Below are positions 34,177 through 43,885 of a stretch of 64,000 nt of DNA, one piece after another. The first letter of the stretch is position 1, and the number at the start of each line of letters is the position of its first letter. Below the pieces are notes generated by a model, which made no database searches, had not been told where the DNA came from, and saw nothing but the letters and a program-made list of their open reading frames with translations. Source of the stretch: an uncultured Aquimarina sp. (GTDB lineage: Bacteria; Bacteroidota; Bacteroidia; Flavobacteriales; Flavobacteriaceae); the NCBI GenBank assembly GCA_947493035.1, contig CANLOW010000001.1:850426-914425 (forward strand), in the 5' to 3' direction. A program made the position numbers and the translations under genes.

Positions 34177-35427
34177 ATGAAAAACCTCCACTTACCAGCA
34201 TTTATCACTTTTTTACTAAAATGGTTACTAATCTCCTTAGTGGTAGGTATTGCTGTAGGGGCTGCATCGGCTTTATTCTTGATTAGTTTGAAGTGGTGTA
34301 CTGATTATCGCGAATCAAATACCATAATTATATGGGCATTACCCATAGCTGGTTTTGTGATAGGAGCGATGTATCATTATTGGGGGAAAAATGTTGTACG
34401 AGGAAATAATCAGTTACTAGATGAGTATCATAATCCAGAAAAGATAATTCCTTTTAAAATGGCACCTTGGGTGCTAATAGGAACCTTGGGGACACACCTT
34501 TTTGGTGGTTCGGCTGGACGAGAAGGCACTGCGGTTCAGATTGGAGGAGCAATTGCAGATCAACTATCTAGATTTGTTAAGATAGATTCTTTAGATCGTA
34601 AAATATTGTTGACGATGGGTATCAGTGCTGGTTTTGCAGCTGTATTTGGTACTCCATTAGCCGGAGCCATTTTTGCGTTAGAAGTATTAATTATTGGTCG
34701 AGCGAGATATGAAGCTATTGTGCCTAGTATTTTGGTAGCAGTTATAGCAGATATAGCATGTCAATATTTTGGAGGAACACATACACACTATATTGTTGAG
34801 CAAGTGCCTAGTATGAACTTGCAAAATGTAGGTTGGATTGTACTGGCAAGTGTGTTATTCGGTTTAGTAGCTCGTCTTTTTTCTTACGGTAATCATTTTT
34901 GGGGAGGGTTATTTAAAAAAATAAAGTACCCGCCATTACGCCCTGTACTTGGAGGGTTGGTATTGGCAATAATATTTGCAGTAATTGGAACAAGATATTC
35001 GGGCTTAGGTGTGCCTGTAATTGTAGAAGCTTTCGAACACCAAATCCCAAAACAAGATTTTATTTTGAAACTATTATTTACCACTTTCACTTTAGGAGCA
35101 GGTTTCAAGGGAGGAGAGGTTACACCATTGTTTTTTATCGGAGCTACTTTAGGAAATGCATTAGTTTGGTTTATTCCATTGCCAATCGATGTGTTAGCAG
35201 CTATGGGGTTTGTAGCAGTATTCGCAGGGGCGACCAATACACCTATAGCATGTACACTTATGGGGATTGAATTATTTGGTAGTGATGTAGCGCAATATGT
35301 AGCTATTGCTTGTTTTGTTGCTTATTTCTTTTCAGGACATTCAAGTATTTATAGTTCTCAAATTATTGGAAGTGCAAAGCACCCTTTATTGTTTAAACAG
35401 AAAGGTTCTTTTTTGAGGGATTTATAA
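34177..35427 (+). CDS. ClC-family anion channel/antiporter, possibly fluoride-type (CLC-F)
   Basis: A 416-residue ClC protein, shorter than the roughly 470 residues of chloride/proton ClC exchangers. The gating glutamate is Glu116 in G-R-E-G-T. At the first anion-binding motif, where chloride exchangers have G-S-G-I-P, it has G-N-N (76-78); I associate the G-N-N variant and a short chain with fluoride/proton antiporters (CLC-F). No fluoride riboswitch is visible upstream. It lies inside the sugar island without an obvious metabolic link. Confidence 0.8.
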   Translation: MKNLHLPAFITFLLKWLLISLVVGIAVGAASALFLISLKWCTDYRESNTIIIWALPIAGFVIGAMYHYWGKNVVRGNNQLLDEYHNPEKIIPFKMAPWVLIGTLGTHLFGGSAGREGTAVQIGGAIADQLSRFVKIDSLDRKILLTMGISAGFAAVFGTPLAGAIFALEVLIIGRARYEAIVPSILVAVIADIACQYFGGTHTHYIVEQVPSMNLQNVGWIVLASVLFGLVARLFSYGNHFWGGLFKKIKYPPLRPVLGGLVLAIIFAVIGTRYSGLGVPVIVEAFEHQIPKQDFILKLLFTTFTLGAGFKGGEVTPLFFIGATLGNALVWFIPLPIDVLAAMGFVAVFAGATNTPIACTLMGIELFGSDVAQYVAIACFVAYFFSGHSSIYSSQIIGSAKHPLLFKQKGSFLRDL

Positions 35428-35440
35428 ACAGAAAGCTATT

Positions 35441-35980
35441 ATGGATGATATAATAGAAATTTCAACAAAAGTTTATTATCTGAAAATGATAAATAAGCCG
35501 AACAGGCTCGATTCATCACTTAGACCAACTTTTAAATTATTAATGCTAGATAAACCAATTACTACACATGATTATCTATTTTATTACAAAACAATAGGGA
35601 GAAAATATAATTGGTTTGATAGGGTTTTCATGGATAATTCAGAATTATATAACATAATTAATTCAAAAAAAACGGAAATTTTTGTTTACTCTGTACTTGA
35701 TAAAATAATTGGTTTTGCTGAATTTTTTAGAGAAGAAACATACACCGAAATTCTATATTTTGGCTTGTTACCAGATTTTGTAGGAAAAGGATTTGGTAAA
35801 GATTTTTTGAGCAGGGTAATTGCTGAAGCTTGGAATGATACTACTAAATGGATTCAGTTAAATACATGTGAGTTGGATCATCCTAATGCACTTCCAACTT
35901 ATAAAAAGCTAGGTTTTATTGTGGACAGGACAAGTATCGAAAAAAGGAAAGTGATTCAAACATCTATTTGGCGTAATTAG
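35441..35980 (+). CDS. GNAT family N-acetyltransferase
   Basis: A 179-residue protein with the GNAT acetyl-CoA signature: Y-F-G-L-L-P-D-F-V-G-K-G-F-G-K-D-F-L (motif A) followed by L-N-T-C-E-L-D-H-P-N-A-L-P-T-Y-K-K-L-G-F (motif B). The acceptor cannot be told from sequence. It follows the ClC gene by 13 bp, so they may be co-transcribed. Confidence 0.85.
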   Translation: MDDIIEISTKVYYLKMINKPNRLDSSLRPTFKLLMLDKPITTHDYLFYYKTIGRKYNWFDRVFMDNSELYNIINSKKTEIFVYSVLDKIIGFAEFFREETYTEILYFGLLPDFVGKGFGKDFLSRVIAEAWNDTTKWIQLNTCELDHPNALPTYKKLGFIVDRTSIEKRKVIQTSIWRN

Positions 35981-36026
35981 TATATAATTCAGCTTATTTA
36001 TAATACAATTTAACACAGCTATGGGA

Positions 36027-36034
36027 TAAATTTG
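36027..36034 (+). promoter_or_regulatory. candidate -7 element of the xylB promoter
   Basis: TAAATTTG matches the Bacteroidetes -7 consensus TAnnTTTG and would start transcription about 17 nt before the xylB TTG start. The -33 TTG is not clear, so the call is tentative. Confidence 0.35.
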
Positions 36035-36057
36035 TATTAAACAACTAATTTATTCTC

Positions 36058-37530
36058 TTGTTTACACTAGGTATTGATATCGGTAGTTCTTCAGTAAAGG
36101 TTTCTTTGCTGGATATTTTGACTAATACAACAGTTGCTACAGCTCAAAGTCCACAGGAAGAAATGGCAATAGATGCTCCAGAAAAAGGTTGGGCAGAACA
36201 AGATCCTGAAACCTGGATAACTCATTTACAAAAAGCACTAAATACATTATCGAAGCAAAATGATTTGTCGTCTGTTCAAGCAATTGGTATTAGTTACCAA
36301 ATGCATGGATTAGTGATGCTTGATAAAAGTGGGGAAGTATTGAGACCAGCAATCATTTGGTGTGATAGCCGGGCTGTATCTATAGGTGTTGATGGATCTA
36401 AAACTTTAGGCCAAAAATATTGTTCAGAAAACCTGCTAAATTCTCCAGGTAACTTTACAGCTTCTAAACTAAAATGGGTAAAAGAGCATGAGCCTGAAAT
36501 CTATAAAAAGATACATAAGGTAATGTTACCAGGAGATTATATAGCATACCGATTAACAGGAGATATACAAACTACAATTTCTGGTCTATCCGAAGCTATT
36601 TTATGGGACTTTAAAGAAGAGCAGATCTCAGCACCTCTACTCGAATGTTTTGGGATAGAAAAAGACGTATTGCCAGAAATAACACCAACCTTTTCAGTAC
36701 AAGGAGAAGTAAATCAAAAAGCGGCAGCCGAATTTGGGTTGTCACTTAATACAAAAATAGCATATAGAGCAGGAGATCAGCCTAATAATGCTTTTTCTTT
36801 AAAAGTATTAGAGCCAGGAGAATTTGCAGCTACTGCGGGAACTTCAGGGGTAGTATATGGAATCAGTGATCAAGTAAGACCTAATGATAGTCAAGGAACG
36901 AATACGTTCATCCATGTAAATCATAGTGCGAGCCAAAAACGTTTAGGAGAATTATTGTGCATTAATGCTACGGGAATTGCTAATGCTTGGATTCGAAAAA
37001 TGGTTGCACCAAATATATCGTATAACGAAATAAATACAGAAGCAAGTACGGTAGCTATAGGGTCAACCGAATTATTGTTTTATCCTTTTGGAAACGGAGC
37101 AGAGCGTATGTTAGGAAATAAAAACATTGGGGCAGCGCTTAAAAACCTTGATTTGAATAGACATCACAGAGCTCATTTGTTAAGAGCTGTTCAAGAAGGG
37201 ATCGCCTTTTCATTTGCTTATGGTATGGGATTGATGCAATCCAAATCTATAAAAGTAATACGTGTAGGTAATGCTAACTTGTTTTTAAGTGAAATTTTCA
37301 CAAATACACTAGCTGCTATCACTGGAGCTCGTATAGAATTTTACAATACAGATGGGGCAACTGGAGCTGCTCGTGGGGCAGCATATGGAGCAGGCTTGTA
37401 TACTACTATAGAAGAAACTTTTTCAGGATTAAAACAACTAAAGGAGGTTTCAATTGATGGATCCTCTAAAGAATTATACCTAAATGCTTACCAAAGTTGG
37501 TTAACCAATTTTGACAAAACTCATTCTTAA
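36058..37530 (+). CDS. xylB: xylulokinase
   Basis: A 490-residue FGGY-family kinase. It begins with the ATP-site G-I-D-I-G-S-S-S-V-K, has M-H-G-L-V and W-C-D-S-R typical of xylulokinases, and the substrate-side G-D-Q-P-N-N-A. It phosphorylates D-xylulose to xylulose 5-phosphate. The start is TTG; the encoded M-F-T-L-G-I-D-I-G is the normal family N terminus, so I accept it. The stop overlaps the GH3 start by one base (TAATG), coupling the two. Confidence 0.92.
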   Translation: MFTLGIDIGSSSVKVSLLDILTNTTVATAQSPQEEMAIDAPEKGWAEQDPETWITHLQKALNTLSKQNDLSSVQAIGISYQMHGLVMLDKSGEVLRPAIIWCDSRAVSIGVDGSKTLGQKYCSENLLNSPGNFTASKLKWVKEHEPEIYKKIHKVMLPGDYIAYRLTGDIQTTISGLSEAILWDFKEEQISAPLLECFGIEKDVLPEITPTFSVQGEVNQKAAAEFGLSLNTKIAYRAGDQPNNAFSLKVLEPGEFAATAGTSGVVYGISDQVRPNDSQGTNTFIHVNHSASQKRLGELLCINATGIANAWIRKMVAPNISYNEINTEASTVAIGSTELLFYPFGNGAERMLGNKNIGAALKNLDLNRHHRAHLLRAVQEGIAFSFAYGMGLMQSKSIKVIRVGNANLFLSEIFTNTLAAITGARIEFYNTDGATGAARGAAYGAGLYTTIEETFSGLKQLKEVSIDGSSKELYLNAYQSWLTNFDKTHS

Positions 37531-39761
37531 TGAAATATATCCAAATACTAGCGATTGCATTAGTATTCATTACATGTAATCAAGAGCAAAAGAAATCAGA
37601 AGAAAAAGAAATCACAAAAGAGGAAATACCCGTTGATAAGAAGGGGACTTTTTGGGATCACACATTAGATGTTGAAAAACGTCTTGATCTTGTGATTAGT
37701 GAATTGACTTTAGAAGAAAAATGCAACCAACTGTTGCATGATGCACCAGGTATTGATCGCTTGGGTATAAAACCTTACAATTGGTGGAATGAAGCTTTAC
37801 ATGGAGTAGCGCGAATGGGACGTGCGACAGTGTTTCCTCAGCCTATTGCCATGGCTGCTACCTTTGATCCCGAGTTGATAGAGGAAGTAGCTACAGCGAT
37901 TTCTGATGAAGGAAGAGCCAAGTTTAATATTGCTCAAAAAAATGAGAATTATACGCAGTATGCTGGGTTAACATATTGGTCTCCCAATGTCAATATTTTT
38001 AGAGATCCTAGGTGGGGGCGTGGAATGGAAACTTGGGGAGAAGATCCTTTCTTAACAGGTAAAATGGGAGGTGCCTTTGTTAAGGGGTTACAAGGGAATC
38101 ATCCAACGTATTTAAAAGCGGCTGCTTGCGCTAAACATTATGCAGTACACAACGGGCCTGAGGGAGATCGTCATCACTTTAATGCTAAGCCATCTCGAAA
38201 AGATTTTGAAGAAACCTATTTGCCCGCTTTCGAAGCTCTTGTAAAAGAAGCTGATGTGGAGGCTGTAATGTGTGCTTACAGTCGTACTTATGATGAACCT
38301 TGTTGTGGAAGTACCGAATTACTAGTAGATATTCTTAGAAAAAAATGGGGATTTACAGGACATGTAATGAGCGATTGCGGAGCTATTTCAAATTTTCATA
38401 AACACCATAAAGTCACAAAAACACCCGAAGAGTCGATTGCAATGGCATTAAAGACGGATGTTAACTTAAATTGTGGAAGTACTTATAAAAAACTTCAAGA
38501 TGCTATAAAAGCAGGTTTGGTAACAGAAGCTGATGTCAATAGAAACTTAAAAGGACTTTGGAGAACTCGATTTAAATTAGGAATGTTCGATCCTTATGGA
38601 GATAATCCTTTTAATGCACTAGGAGAAGAAACCGTAAACAGCCCAGAGAAAGTAGCATTAGCAAGAAAAGCTGCTCAAAAATCAGTAGTACTTTTAAAGA
38701 ATGACGGCGTTTTACCGTTAAAATCAGATATCAAAAATGTATTTGCTATTGGGCCTCTAGCAGCAGATGTAGATGTAATGTTAGGGAATTACAACGGTCA
38801 ATCAGGAAATGTGGTAACTGTAGTTGAGGGAATTACAAATGCTATTAGTGCAGGGACTCGTTTCGAATATCGCCACGGATTTCAATTAGATGTAGCGAAT
38901 AAAAATCCAATTGGTTGGGCTATTGGGGAAGCGCAAATGGCTGAAGTAACTATCGCAGTTGTTGGGATAAACACACTATTAGAAGGAGAAGAAGGAGAAG
39001 CTATTGCTTCTGATTACAAGAGTGATCGCCCAAACATTCAATTACCAGGAAAACAACTTCATTACTTAAAGAAAATAAAAGAAGGTCGTGGAGACAAACC
39101 ACTAGTTGTTGTAGTTATGGGAGGTAGTCCAATTGCTTTAGAAGAAGTGCATGAATTGGCAGACGCAGTGGTGATGGCTTGGTATCCAGGAGAGCAAGGT
39201 GGAAATGCGATTGCAGATGTAATATTTGGAAAAGTATCTCCGTCGGGGAAATTGCCTGTTACATTTCCTAAATCGATTGATCAATTACCAGCTTATGAAG
39301 ATTATTCAATGAAAGGGAGAACTTATAAGTATATGGATACAGCTCCTCAATATCCTTTTGGATTTGGATTGGGGTATGGGAAATTGAGTTATGCTCCAAT
39401 TCAAATAAATAAAGAAACTTTTGAGCTAAATGAAACTATAGTTGCTAAAACAATATTGACCAATGAAAGTGATTGGTCTATTAATGAAACAGTACAGCTT
39501 TATATGAAAACAAAAGATGCCACTTTTTTAGTGCCTAAATATGATTTAAAATCATTTAAACAAGTTACTGTAAAGCCTAATAGTAAGGTTGAGGTAACTT
39601 TTGAATTACCAGTTAAAGCATTGAAGAATTATAATACCAAAGGAGAATTGATTTATGTAAAGGGAGTTTATGAAATGTATATCGGAAGCACCTTACCAAG
39701 TGAACGCTCTCTAGAATTAGGAGCACCTAAAAGTGTGAAAGCAGTATTTAATATCAAGTAA
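37530..39761 (+). CDS. GH3 beta-xylosidase-like lipoprotein
   Basis: A 743-residue glycoside hydrolase family 3 enzyme with a lipoprotein leader (Cys16). The N-terminal barrel has W-W-N-E-A-L-H-G-V-A and D-P-R-W-G-R-G-M-E-T-W-G-E-D-P; the nucleophile is Asp282 in V-M-S-D-C-G-A-I. A second alpha/beta domain and a fibronectin III-like C terminus follow. The W-N-E-A-L-H-G-V and G-M-E-T-W-G-E motifs are those of the xylan beta-xylosidase branch. Placement between xylB and xylA supports xylose release. Confidence 0.9.
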   Translation: MKYIQILAIALVFITCNQEQKKSEEKEITKEEIPVDKKGTFWDHTLDVEKRLDLVISELTLEEKCNQLLHDAPGIDRLGIKPYNWWNEALHGVARMGRATVFPQPIAMAATFDPELIEEVATAISDEGRAKFNIAQKNENYTQYAGLTYWSPNVNIFRDPRWGRGMETWGEDPFLTGKMGGAFVKGLQGNHPTYLKAAACAKHYAVHNGPEGDRHHFNAKPSRKDFEETYLPAFEALVKEADVEAVMCAYSRTYDEPCCGSTELLVDILRKKWGFTGHVMSDCGAISNFHKHHKVTKTPEESIAMALKTDVNLNCGSTYKKLQDAIKAGLVTEADVNRNLKGLWRTRFKLGMFDPYGDNPFNALGEETVNSPEKVALARKAAQKSVVLLKNDGVLPLKSDIKNVFAIGPLAADVDVMLGNYNGQSGNVVTVVEGITNAISAGTRFEYRHGFQLDVANKNPIGWAIGEAQMAEVTIAVVGINTLLEGEEGEAIASDYKSDRPNIQLPGKQLHYLKKIKEGRGDKPLVVVVMGGSPIALEEVHELADAVVMAWYPGEQGGNAIADVIFGKVSPSGKLPVTFPKSIDQLPAYEDYSMKGRTYKYMDTAPQYPFGFGLGYGKLSYAPIQINKETFELNETIVAKTILTNESDWSINETVQLYMKTKDATFLVPKYDLKSFKQVTVKPNSKVEVTFELPVKALKNYNTKGELIYVKGVYEMYIGSTLPSERSLELGAPKSVKAVFNIK

Positions 39762-39775
39762 TATAGTCTTTCGTC

Positions 39776-39796
39776 ACCTCTGGCTTGATCAGAGGT
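39776..39796 (+). terminator. hairpin after the GH3 gene
   Basis: A 7-bp perfect stem, acctctg/cagaggt, with a 7-nt loop 15 nt after the stop. There is no clear T-run, so it may be a weak terminator or an mRNA end structure. Confidence 0.4.
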
Positions 39797-39853
39797 TTCA
39801 TATAGTCATTATAATTTTAAATAACATAATAAGTAGTCAATACAACAAATATC

Positions 39854-41158
39854 ATGAGTAACTATTTTAAAAATATATCTAAAATTGCTTTTGAAGGAGT
39901 AACATCTAGAAATCCATTGGCATTTCGTTACTATGAGCCGCAGCGTATGGTTGGAGGAAAGACTATGGAGGCTCATTTTAAATTTGCTGTAGCGTATTGG
40001 CATACATTCTGTGGAGAAGGAGGAGATCCTTTTGGTCCTGGGACTAAGATTTTTCCTTGGGCAAAGGCTAAAGATCCTATGGATGTTGCAAAGATGAAAA
40101 TGGATGCAGCTTTTGAATTTATTGATAAACTGGGGGTGCCTTATTATTGTTTTCATGATACTGATTTAGTGGGAGGTGGTAGTGTTTTTGAAATAGAAAA
40201 GCGATTACATCAGTTGATACCCCCTTTGCAACAGATGCAATCTCAGACAGGGAAGAAATTACTTTGGGGGACTGCAAATGTGTTTTCAAATCCGAGATAC
40301 ATGAATGGAGCAGCAACAAATCCTGATTTTGAAGTAGTAGCTCAAGCGGCTGTACAGATTAAGAATGCTATTGATACTACAATAGCTCTTGGAGGAGAAA
40401 ATTATGTATTCTGGGGAGGAAGAGAAGGATATATGTCGTTGTTAAATACCGATATGAAGCGAGAAAAAGAGCATCTAGCAATGATGTTAACTAAAGCTCG
40501 TGATTATGGACGAAAACAAGGGTTTAAAGGAAATTTTCTTATTGAACCAAAGCCAATGGAACCATCAAAACATCAGTATGATGTAGATGTAGAAACAGTG
40601 ATCGGTTTTTTACGTCATTATAATTTAGAACAAGATTTTAAGTTAAACATAGAAGTCAATCATGCTACATTAGCACAGCATACTTTTGAACACGAGTTGC
40701 AATGTGCTGCAGATGCAAATATGTTAGGAAGTATAGATGCAAATAGAGGCGATTATCAAAATGGATGGGATACAGATGAATTTCCAACAGATATTTTAGA
40801 AATCACTAAAGCTATGATGGTTATTTTAGAAAGTGGAGGCTTGCAAGGAGGAGGAATCAATTTTGACGCTAAGACAAGAAGAAACTCAACCGATCTTGAA
40901 GATATTTTTATAGGGCATATATCCGGTATGGATACGTTTGCAAGGGCTTTACTCGTTGCTGACGAAATTCTTAAAAATAGTAATTACTTAGAAAGGCGTA
41001 ATGAAAGATATGCTTCCTTCGATGGAGGAAAAGGGAAAGATTTTGAATTAGGGAAATTAAGTTTAGAGGAAATATATGCTTTAGCAAGTGATAAAGAGCC
41101 TAAACAAATCAGTGGAAAACAAGAATGGTACGAGGCTCTAGTTAATATGTATATTTAA
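39854..41158 (+). CDS. xylA: xylose isomerase
   Basis: A 434-residue class II xylose isomerase. Key segments are F-H-D-T-D (catalytic His), [22 protein letters not shown] with the metal-binding Glu, and N-H-A-T-L-A-Q-H. It converts D-xylose to D-xylulose for the XylB encoded upstream. The length matches the family. It lies 92 bp after the GH3 gene, so it may be in the same unit or have its own promoter. Confidence 0.95.
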   Translation: MSNYFKNISKIAFEGVTSRNPLAFRYYEPQRMVGGKTMEAHFKFAVAYWHTFCGEGGDPFGPGTKIFPWAKAKDPMDVAKMKMDAAFEFIDKLGVPYYCFHDTDLVGGGSVFEIEKRLHQLIPPLQQMQSQTGKKLLWGTANVFSNPRYMNGAATNPDFEVVAQAAVQIKNAIDTTIALGGENYVFWGGREGYMSLLNTDMKREKEHLAMMLTKARDYGRKQGFKGNFLIEPKPMEPSKHQYDVDVETVIGFLRHYNLEQDFKLNIEVNHATLAQHTFEHELQCAADANMLGSIDANRGDYQNGWDTDEFPTDILEITKAMMVILESGGLQGGGINFDAKTRRNSTDLEDIFIGHISGMDTFARALLVADEILKNSNYLERRNERYASFDGGKGKDFELGKLSLEEIYALASDKEPKQISGKQEWYEALVNMYI

Positions 41159-41294
41159 AATGATTATTAGATTTATAAAGACACTTATTCATCTTCTGTA
41201 TTACATGTAGAATGAAGTTTGTAATGGTTTTAGCAAAAGTTTATTTGTAGAACTTTTATTCCGTTAGTTTATAGTCTTTCAAAGTTCAAAAAGT

Positions 41295-42188
41295 ATGGTG
41301 GTTCAGGCATTAGGTAAGCATTATTTTGAAGATTCTAGTTTTCCGCTGAATGTATGTCGTGTCAATAGGAATGAGGAAATTACTCATGAATATGATTTGA
41401 CAGAGATAGAACATACTCACGATTTTGTAGAGTTAGTTTTTATTGTTAGGGGGAAAGGGGTTCAAGTGATTGAAGCACAGGAATACGAAGTGTCTACAGG
41501 TGATATATTTGTGTTGCAAGGTAATCAGAAGCATTATTTTAAGAATGCTTCTAAACTGGAGATTATAAATGTGATGTTTTCTACTAAATTTGGGCAAGGC
41601 TTTATTTCAAATGAAATAAAACAATTAGAAGGATATCGAGCGCTTTTTTTATTAGAGTCTAGATTTAGAGCTGAACATCATTTTAAAAATAAGTTGCATT
41701 TAGATCGAAGAAGACTACTCGATTTAGAATACTTATTAAATAATATGATATCAGAGCTATCTAATAAAAGGAATGGATATCAGATTATTTTAACGAATAA
41801 ACTACAAGAGATTATTGTTTTACTTTCTAGAGATTATTCTTCTTTAGATGCTACTGAAGCACAAGCATTAATTAGAATTAGTAAAGTGTTAGATCATTTA
41901 GAACACACGTATCAAGAAAAATTATATTTAGATTCTTTAGCGGATATAGCGTGTATGAGTACACGTAATTTTCAACGTGTATTTAGAAAAGCTGTTGGGG
42001 CATCTCCAACACAATATATTATGCAAATTAGATTAAAAGAGTCTCAAAGATTATTACTAAAGACAAATCAATCTATTGCTGATATTGCCGAGATAACAGG
42101 ATTTAATGATGCTAATTACTTTATAAAATGTTTTAAAAATTATTATAAAAGTACTCCGTTAAAGTATAGAATAGAATCTCAATATTGA
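41295..42188 (+). CDS. AraC-family transcriptional regulator with cupin domain
   Basis: A 297-residue regulator. The N-terminal cupin has H-T-H-D-F-V-E-L-V-F-I and the G-D-I-F-V-L-Q-G-N strand pair; the C-terminal double helix-turn-helix reads L-Y-L-D-S-L-A-D-I-A-C-M-S-T-R-N-F-Q-R-V-F and I-A-D-I-A-E-I-T-G-F-N-D-A-N-Y-F. Such RhaS-like regulators bind a monosaccharide through the cupin. Position after xylA suggests control of the xylose or L-galactose genes, in addition to the HTCS. Confidence 0.9.
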   Translation: MVVQALGKHYFEDSSFPLNVCRVNRNEEITHEYDLTEIEHTHDFVELVFIVRGKGVQVIEAQEYEVSTGDIFVLQGNQKHYFKNASKLEIINVMFSTKFGQGFISNEIKQLEGYRALFLLESRFRAEHHFKNKLHLDRRRLLDLEYLLNNMISELSNKRNGYQIILTNKLQEIIVLLSRDYSSLDATEAQALIRISKVLDHLEHTYQEKLYLDSLADIACMSTRNFQRVFRKAVGASPTQYIMQIRLKESQRLLLKTNQSIADIAEITGFNDANYFIKCFKNYYKSTPLKYRIESQY

Positions 42189-42309
42189 AAAAAATTATAG
42201 TGCTGTAATTTAGTGAGTTAACTTTTTTGTTGTTAGTCAAAAGGTGATAAGCATTTATTTCAGTGGCTAAAACTGATGATATTGATTATTTTTGATTCAA
42301 ATACCCAGC

Positions 42310-42891
42310 ATGCAGAAAGCTACTATTGCCCAAAAAAATATAGCTGTTGAAATTCTTCATTCAGCTTTCGAACCGATAACGGAAGATAATTTAATTAATG
42401 AAGTTGTCATTCATGATGATAAACGAAGTGAACGTATAAAAATACTCATGGAGTTTTTGGTAGAAGATTGTTTGCGATCTGGTGAAGTACTGTTATCTGA
42501 TGGTAATACAGCTTGTATTTTAACTAAATTTTCTGACGCCAGTACTTTTGATTTTTGGAAGTTGAAGTGGTACTTTAAAATTGCGATTAAATGTACGGGT
42601 CTTTCTAAAGCAATGAATATTCTCAAGAGGCAATCTTCTTTAAAAAAGTATCATGTCAAAGAGCGTTATATTCACCCTGTGATTATGGGAGCTAGAAGTG
42701 AAGTTAATGGTCGTGGGACGGGAATGCGATTGATAAAACAATTGATAGCACATTACAGAGATAATACATTTCCTGTTATTATTGAAACCACTACTGAAGC
42801 TAATAAGAAAATTTACGAGCATTTTGGTTTTAAAACATTTAAGACGGTACAAGACAAAGATTTTCCTATTTACTTTTTGAGAATGAATTAG
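42310..42891 (+). CDS. GNAT-like N-acetyltransferase
   Basis: A protein of 193 residues with the GNAT pattern: a late V-N-G-R-G-T-G-M-R-L-I-K-Q-L-I for acetyl-CoA and T-T-E-A-N-K-K-I-Y-E-H-F-G-F for motif B. The open frame reaches a TTG at 42292, but that codon falls inside a candidate -7 promoter element (TATTTTTG, 42287-42294), so the ATG at 42310 is preferred. Acceptor unknown. It is separated from the sugar genes by about 120 bp. Confidence 0.75.
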   Translation: MQKATIAQKNIAVEILHSAFEPITEDNLINEVVIHDDKRSERIKILMEFLVEDCLRSGEVLLSDGNTACILTKFSDASTFDFWKLKWYFKIAIKCTGLSKAMNILKRQSSLKKYHVKERYIHPVIMGARSEVNGRGTGMRLIKQLIAHYRDNTFPVIIETTTEANKKIYEHFGFKTFKTVQDKDFPIYFLRMN

Positions 42892-43024
42892 TTTATCTGT
42901 GATTATTCGTAAACCAATTCTTAAGTAGAGAAGTTGTTTTAGGTAAATAATTGTTAAAAAAGAGGTTGTTAGCAGATATTCTTAAATTATATATTTAGCT
43001 TTAGGTAATCCGTTAATATTTATT

Positions 43025-43834
43025 ATGTGCAAAGTATCTTTAATTTTAATATCAATCTTATTAATTTTTTCTAGTTGTGATAATCCAACTAAAGATTTTT
43101 CTCCTGATTATGAATTGACAGAAGAAGTCGAAGAAGATGCTTCCAGTGAGAGTAATAAGGCATCAATATCACCAAAGAAGGTTATAAAGACGGGTTCTAT
43201 TCGTTTTCAGACTAATGATGCTAGTCAAGCAAGAAAACAAATAGCAGCATCGGCTAAGAAATATGATGCTTATATTTCTTCTGAAACAAGTAATTCTTAT
43301 GATAACAATATTAACTATAGTGTAGAGGTTAGGATTCCCTCAGCGCATTTTGATGCCTTTTTAGATTCGGCTATTAAAGGAGTAGATGAGTTAGATGAAA
43401 AGAATATTAATCAAAAAGATGTTACCGATAAATTTATAGATTTAGAATCTAGATTGAAAAGTAAACGAGTACTAGAGGAGCGCTATCTAGAATTAGTAAA
43501 GAAAGCTAAAAAAATATCAGAAATTCTTGAAATAGAGCAAGAACTAAATTCGATAAGAGAAGAAATTGAAGCAAAGCAAGGAAGACTAAAATATTTGCAA
43601 AGTCAAGTAAGTTATTCTACAATTCAATTTGAGTTTTATACAACAAACCCTAATAGAGACTTATTTAGTAACAAGCTAGGAGATAGTTTTCAAAACGGAT
43701 GGGAATTATTGAAAAGCTTAGTAATTGCACTGGTAAATATTTGGCCATTTATTTTATTAGCCATTATAACTCTATCTATTTTAAAGTTAATTGATGCTAG
43801 AAGGAAATCCAAGAAAAAGATCCAAGAAGACTAA
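43025..43834 (+). CDS. DUF4349 lipoprotein
   Basis: A 269-residue lipoprotein (Cys19) matching DUF4349: an N-terminal acidic linker, a domain with K-T-G-S-I-R-F-Q-T and V-E-V-R-I-P-S-A-H-F-D-A-F-L-D, a coiled-coil central stretch (residues 130-200), and a C-terminal transmembrane helix at about 235-255 followed by a basic tail. The family's function is unknown. The stop codon falls in the first unit of a 13-bp tandem repeat. Confidence 0.85.
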   Translation: MCKVSLILISILLIFSSCDNPTKDFSPDYELTEEVEEDASSESNKASISPKKVIKTGSIRFQTNDASQARKQIAASAKKYDAYISSETSNSYDNNINYSVEVRIPSAHFDAFLDSAIKGVDELDEKNINQKDVTDKFIDLESRLKSKRVLEERYLELVKKAKKISEILEIEQELNSIREEIEAKQGRLKYLQSQVSYSTIQFEFYTTNPNRDLFSNKLGDSFQNGWELLKSLVIALVNIWPFILLAIITLSILKLIDARRKSKKKIQED

Positions 43835-43873
43835 GAATGAAGACTAAGAATGAAGACTAAGAATGAAGACTAA
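43826..43873. repeat. 13-bp tandem repeat, 3.7 units
   Basis: The unit gaagactaagaat is repeated three full times plus nine bases. The first unit holds the stop codon of the DUF4349 gene; the last ends 12 bp before the next gene. Slippage here would change the spacing, and because 13 is not a multiple of three it would not simply extend the protein. Confidence 0.9.
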
Positions 43874-43885
43874 TATTTAGTATAA

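Noticed and set aside
41220..41260. TATTTG-type -7 element before the AraC gene
   Set aside because: The sequence reads ttatttgt and does not fit TAnnTTTG in any register.
20523..42188. SusC/SusD genes of a complete utilisation locus
   Set aside because: No TonB-dependent receptor or SusD-like lipoprotein is encoded between 16 and 43 kb.
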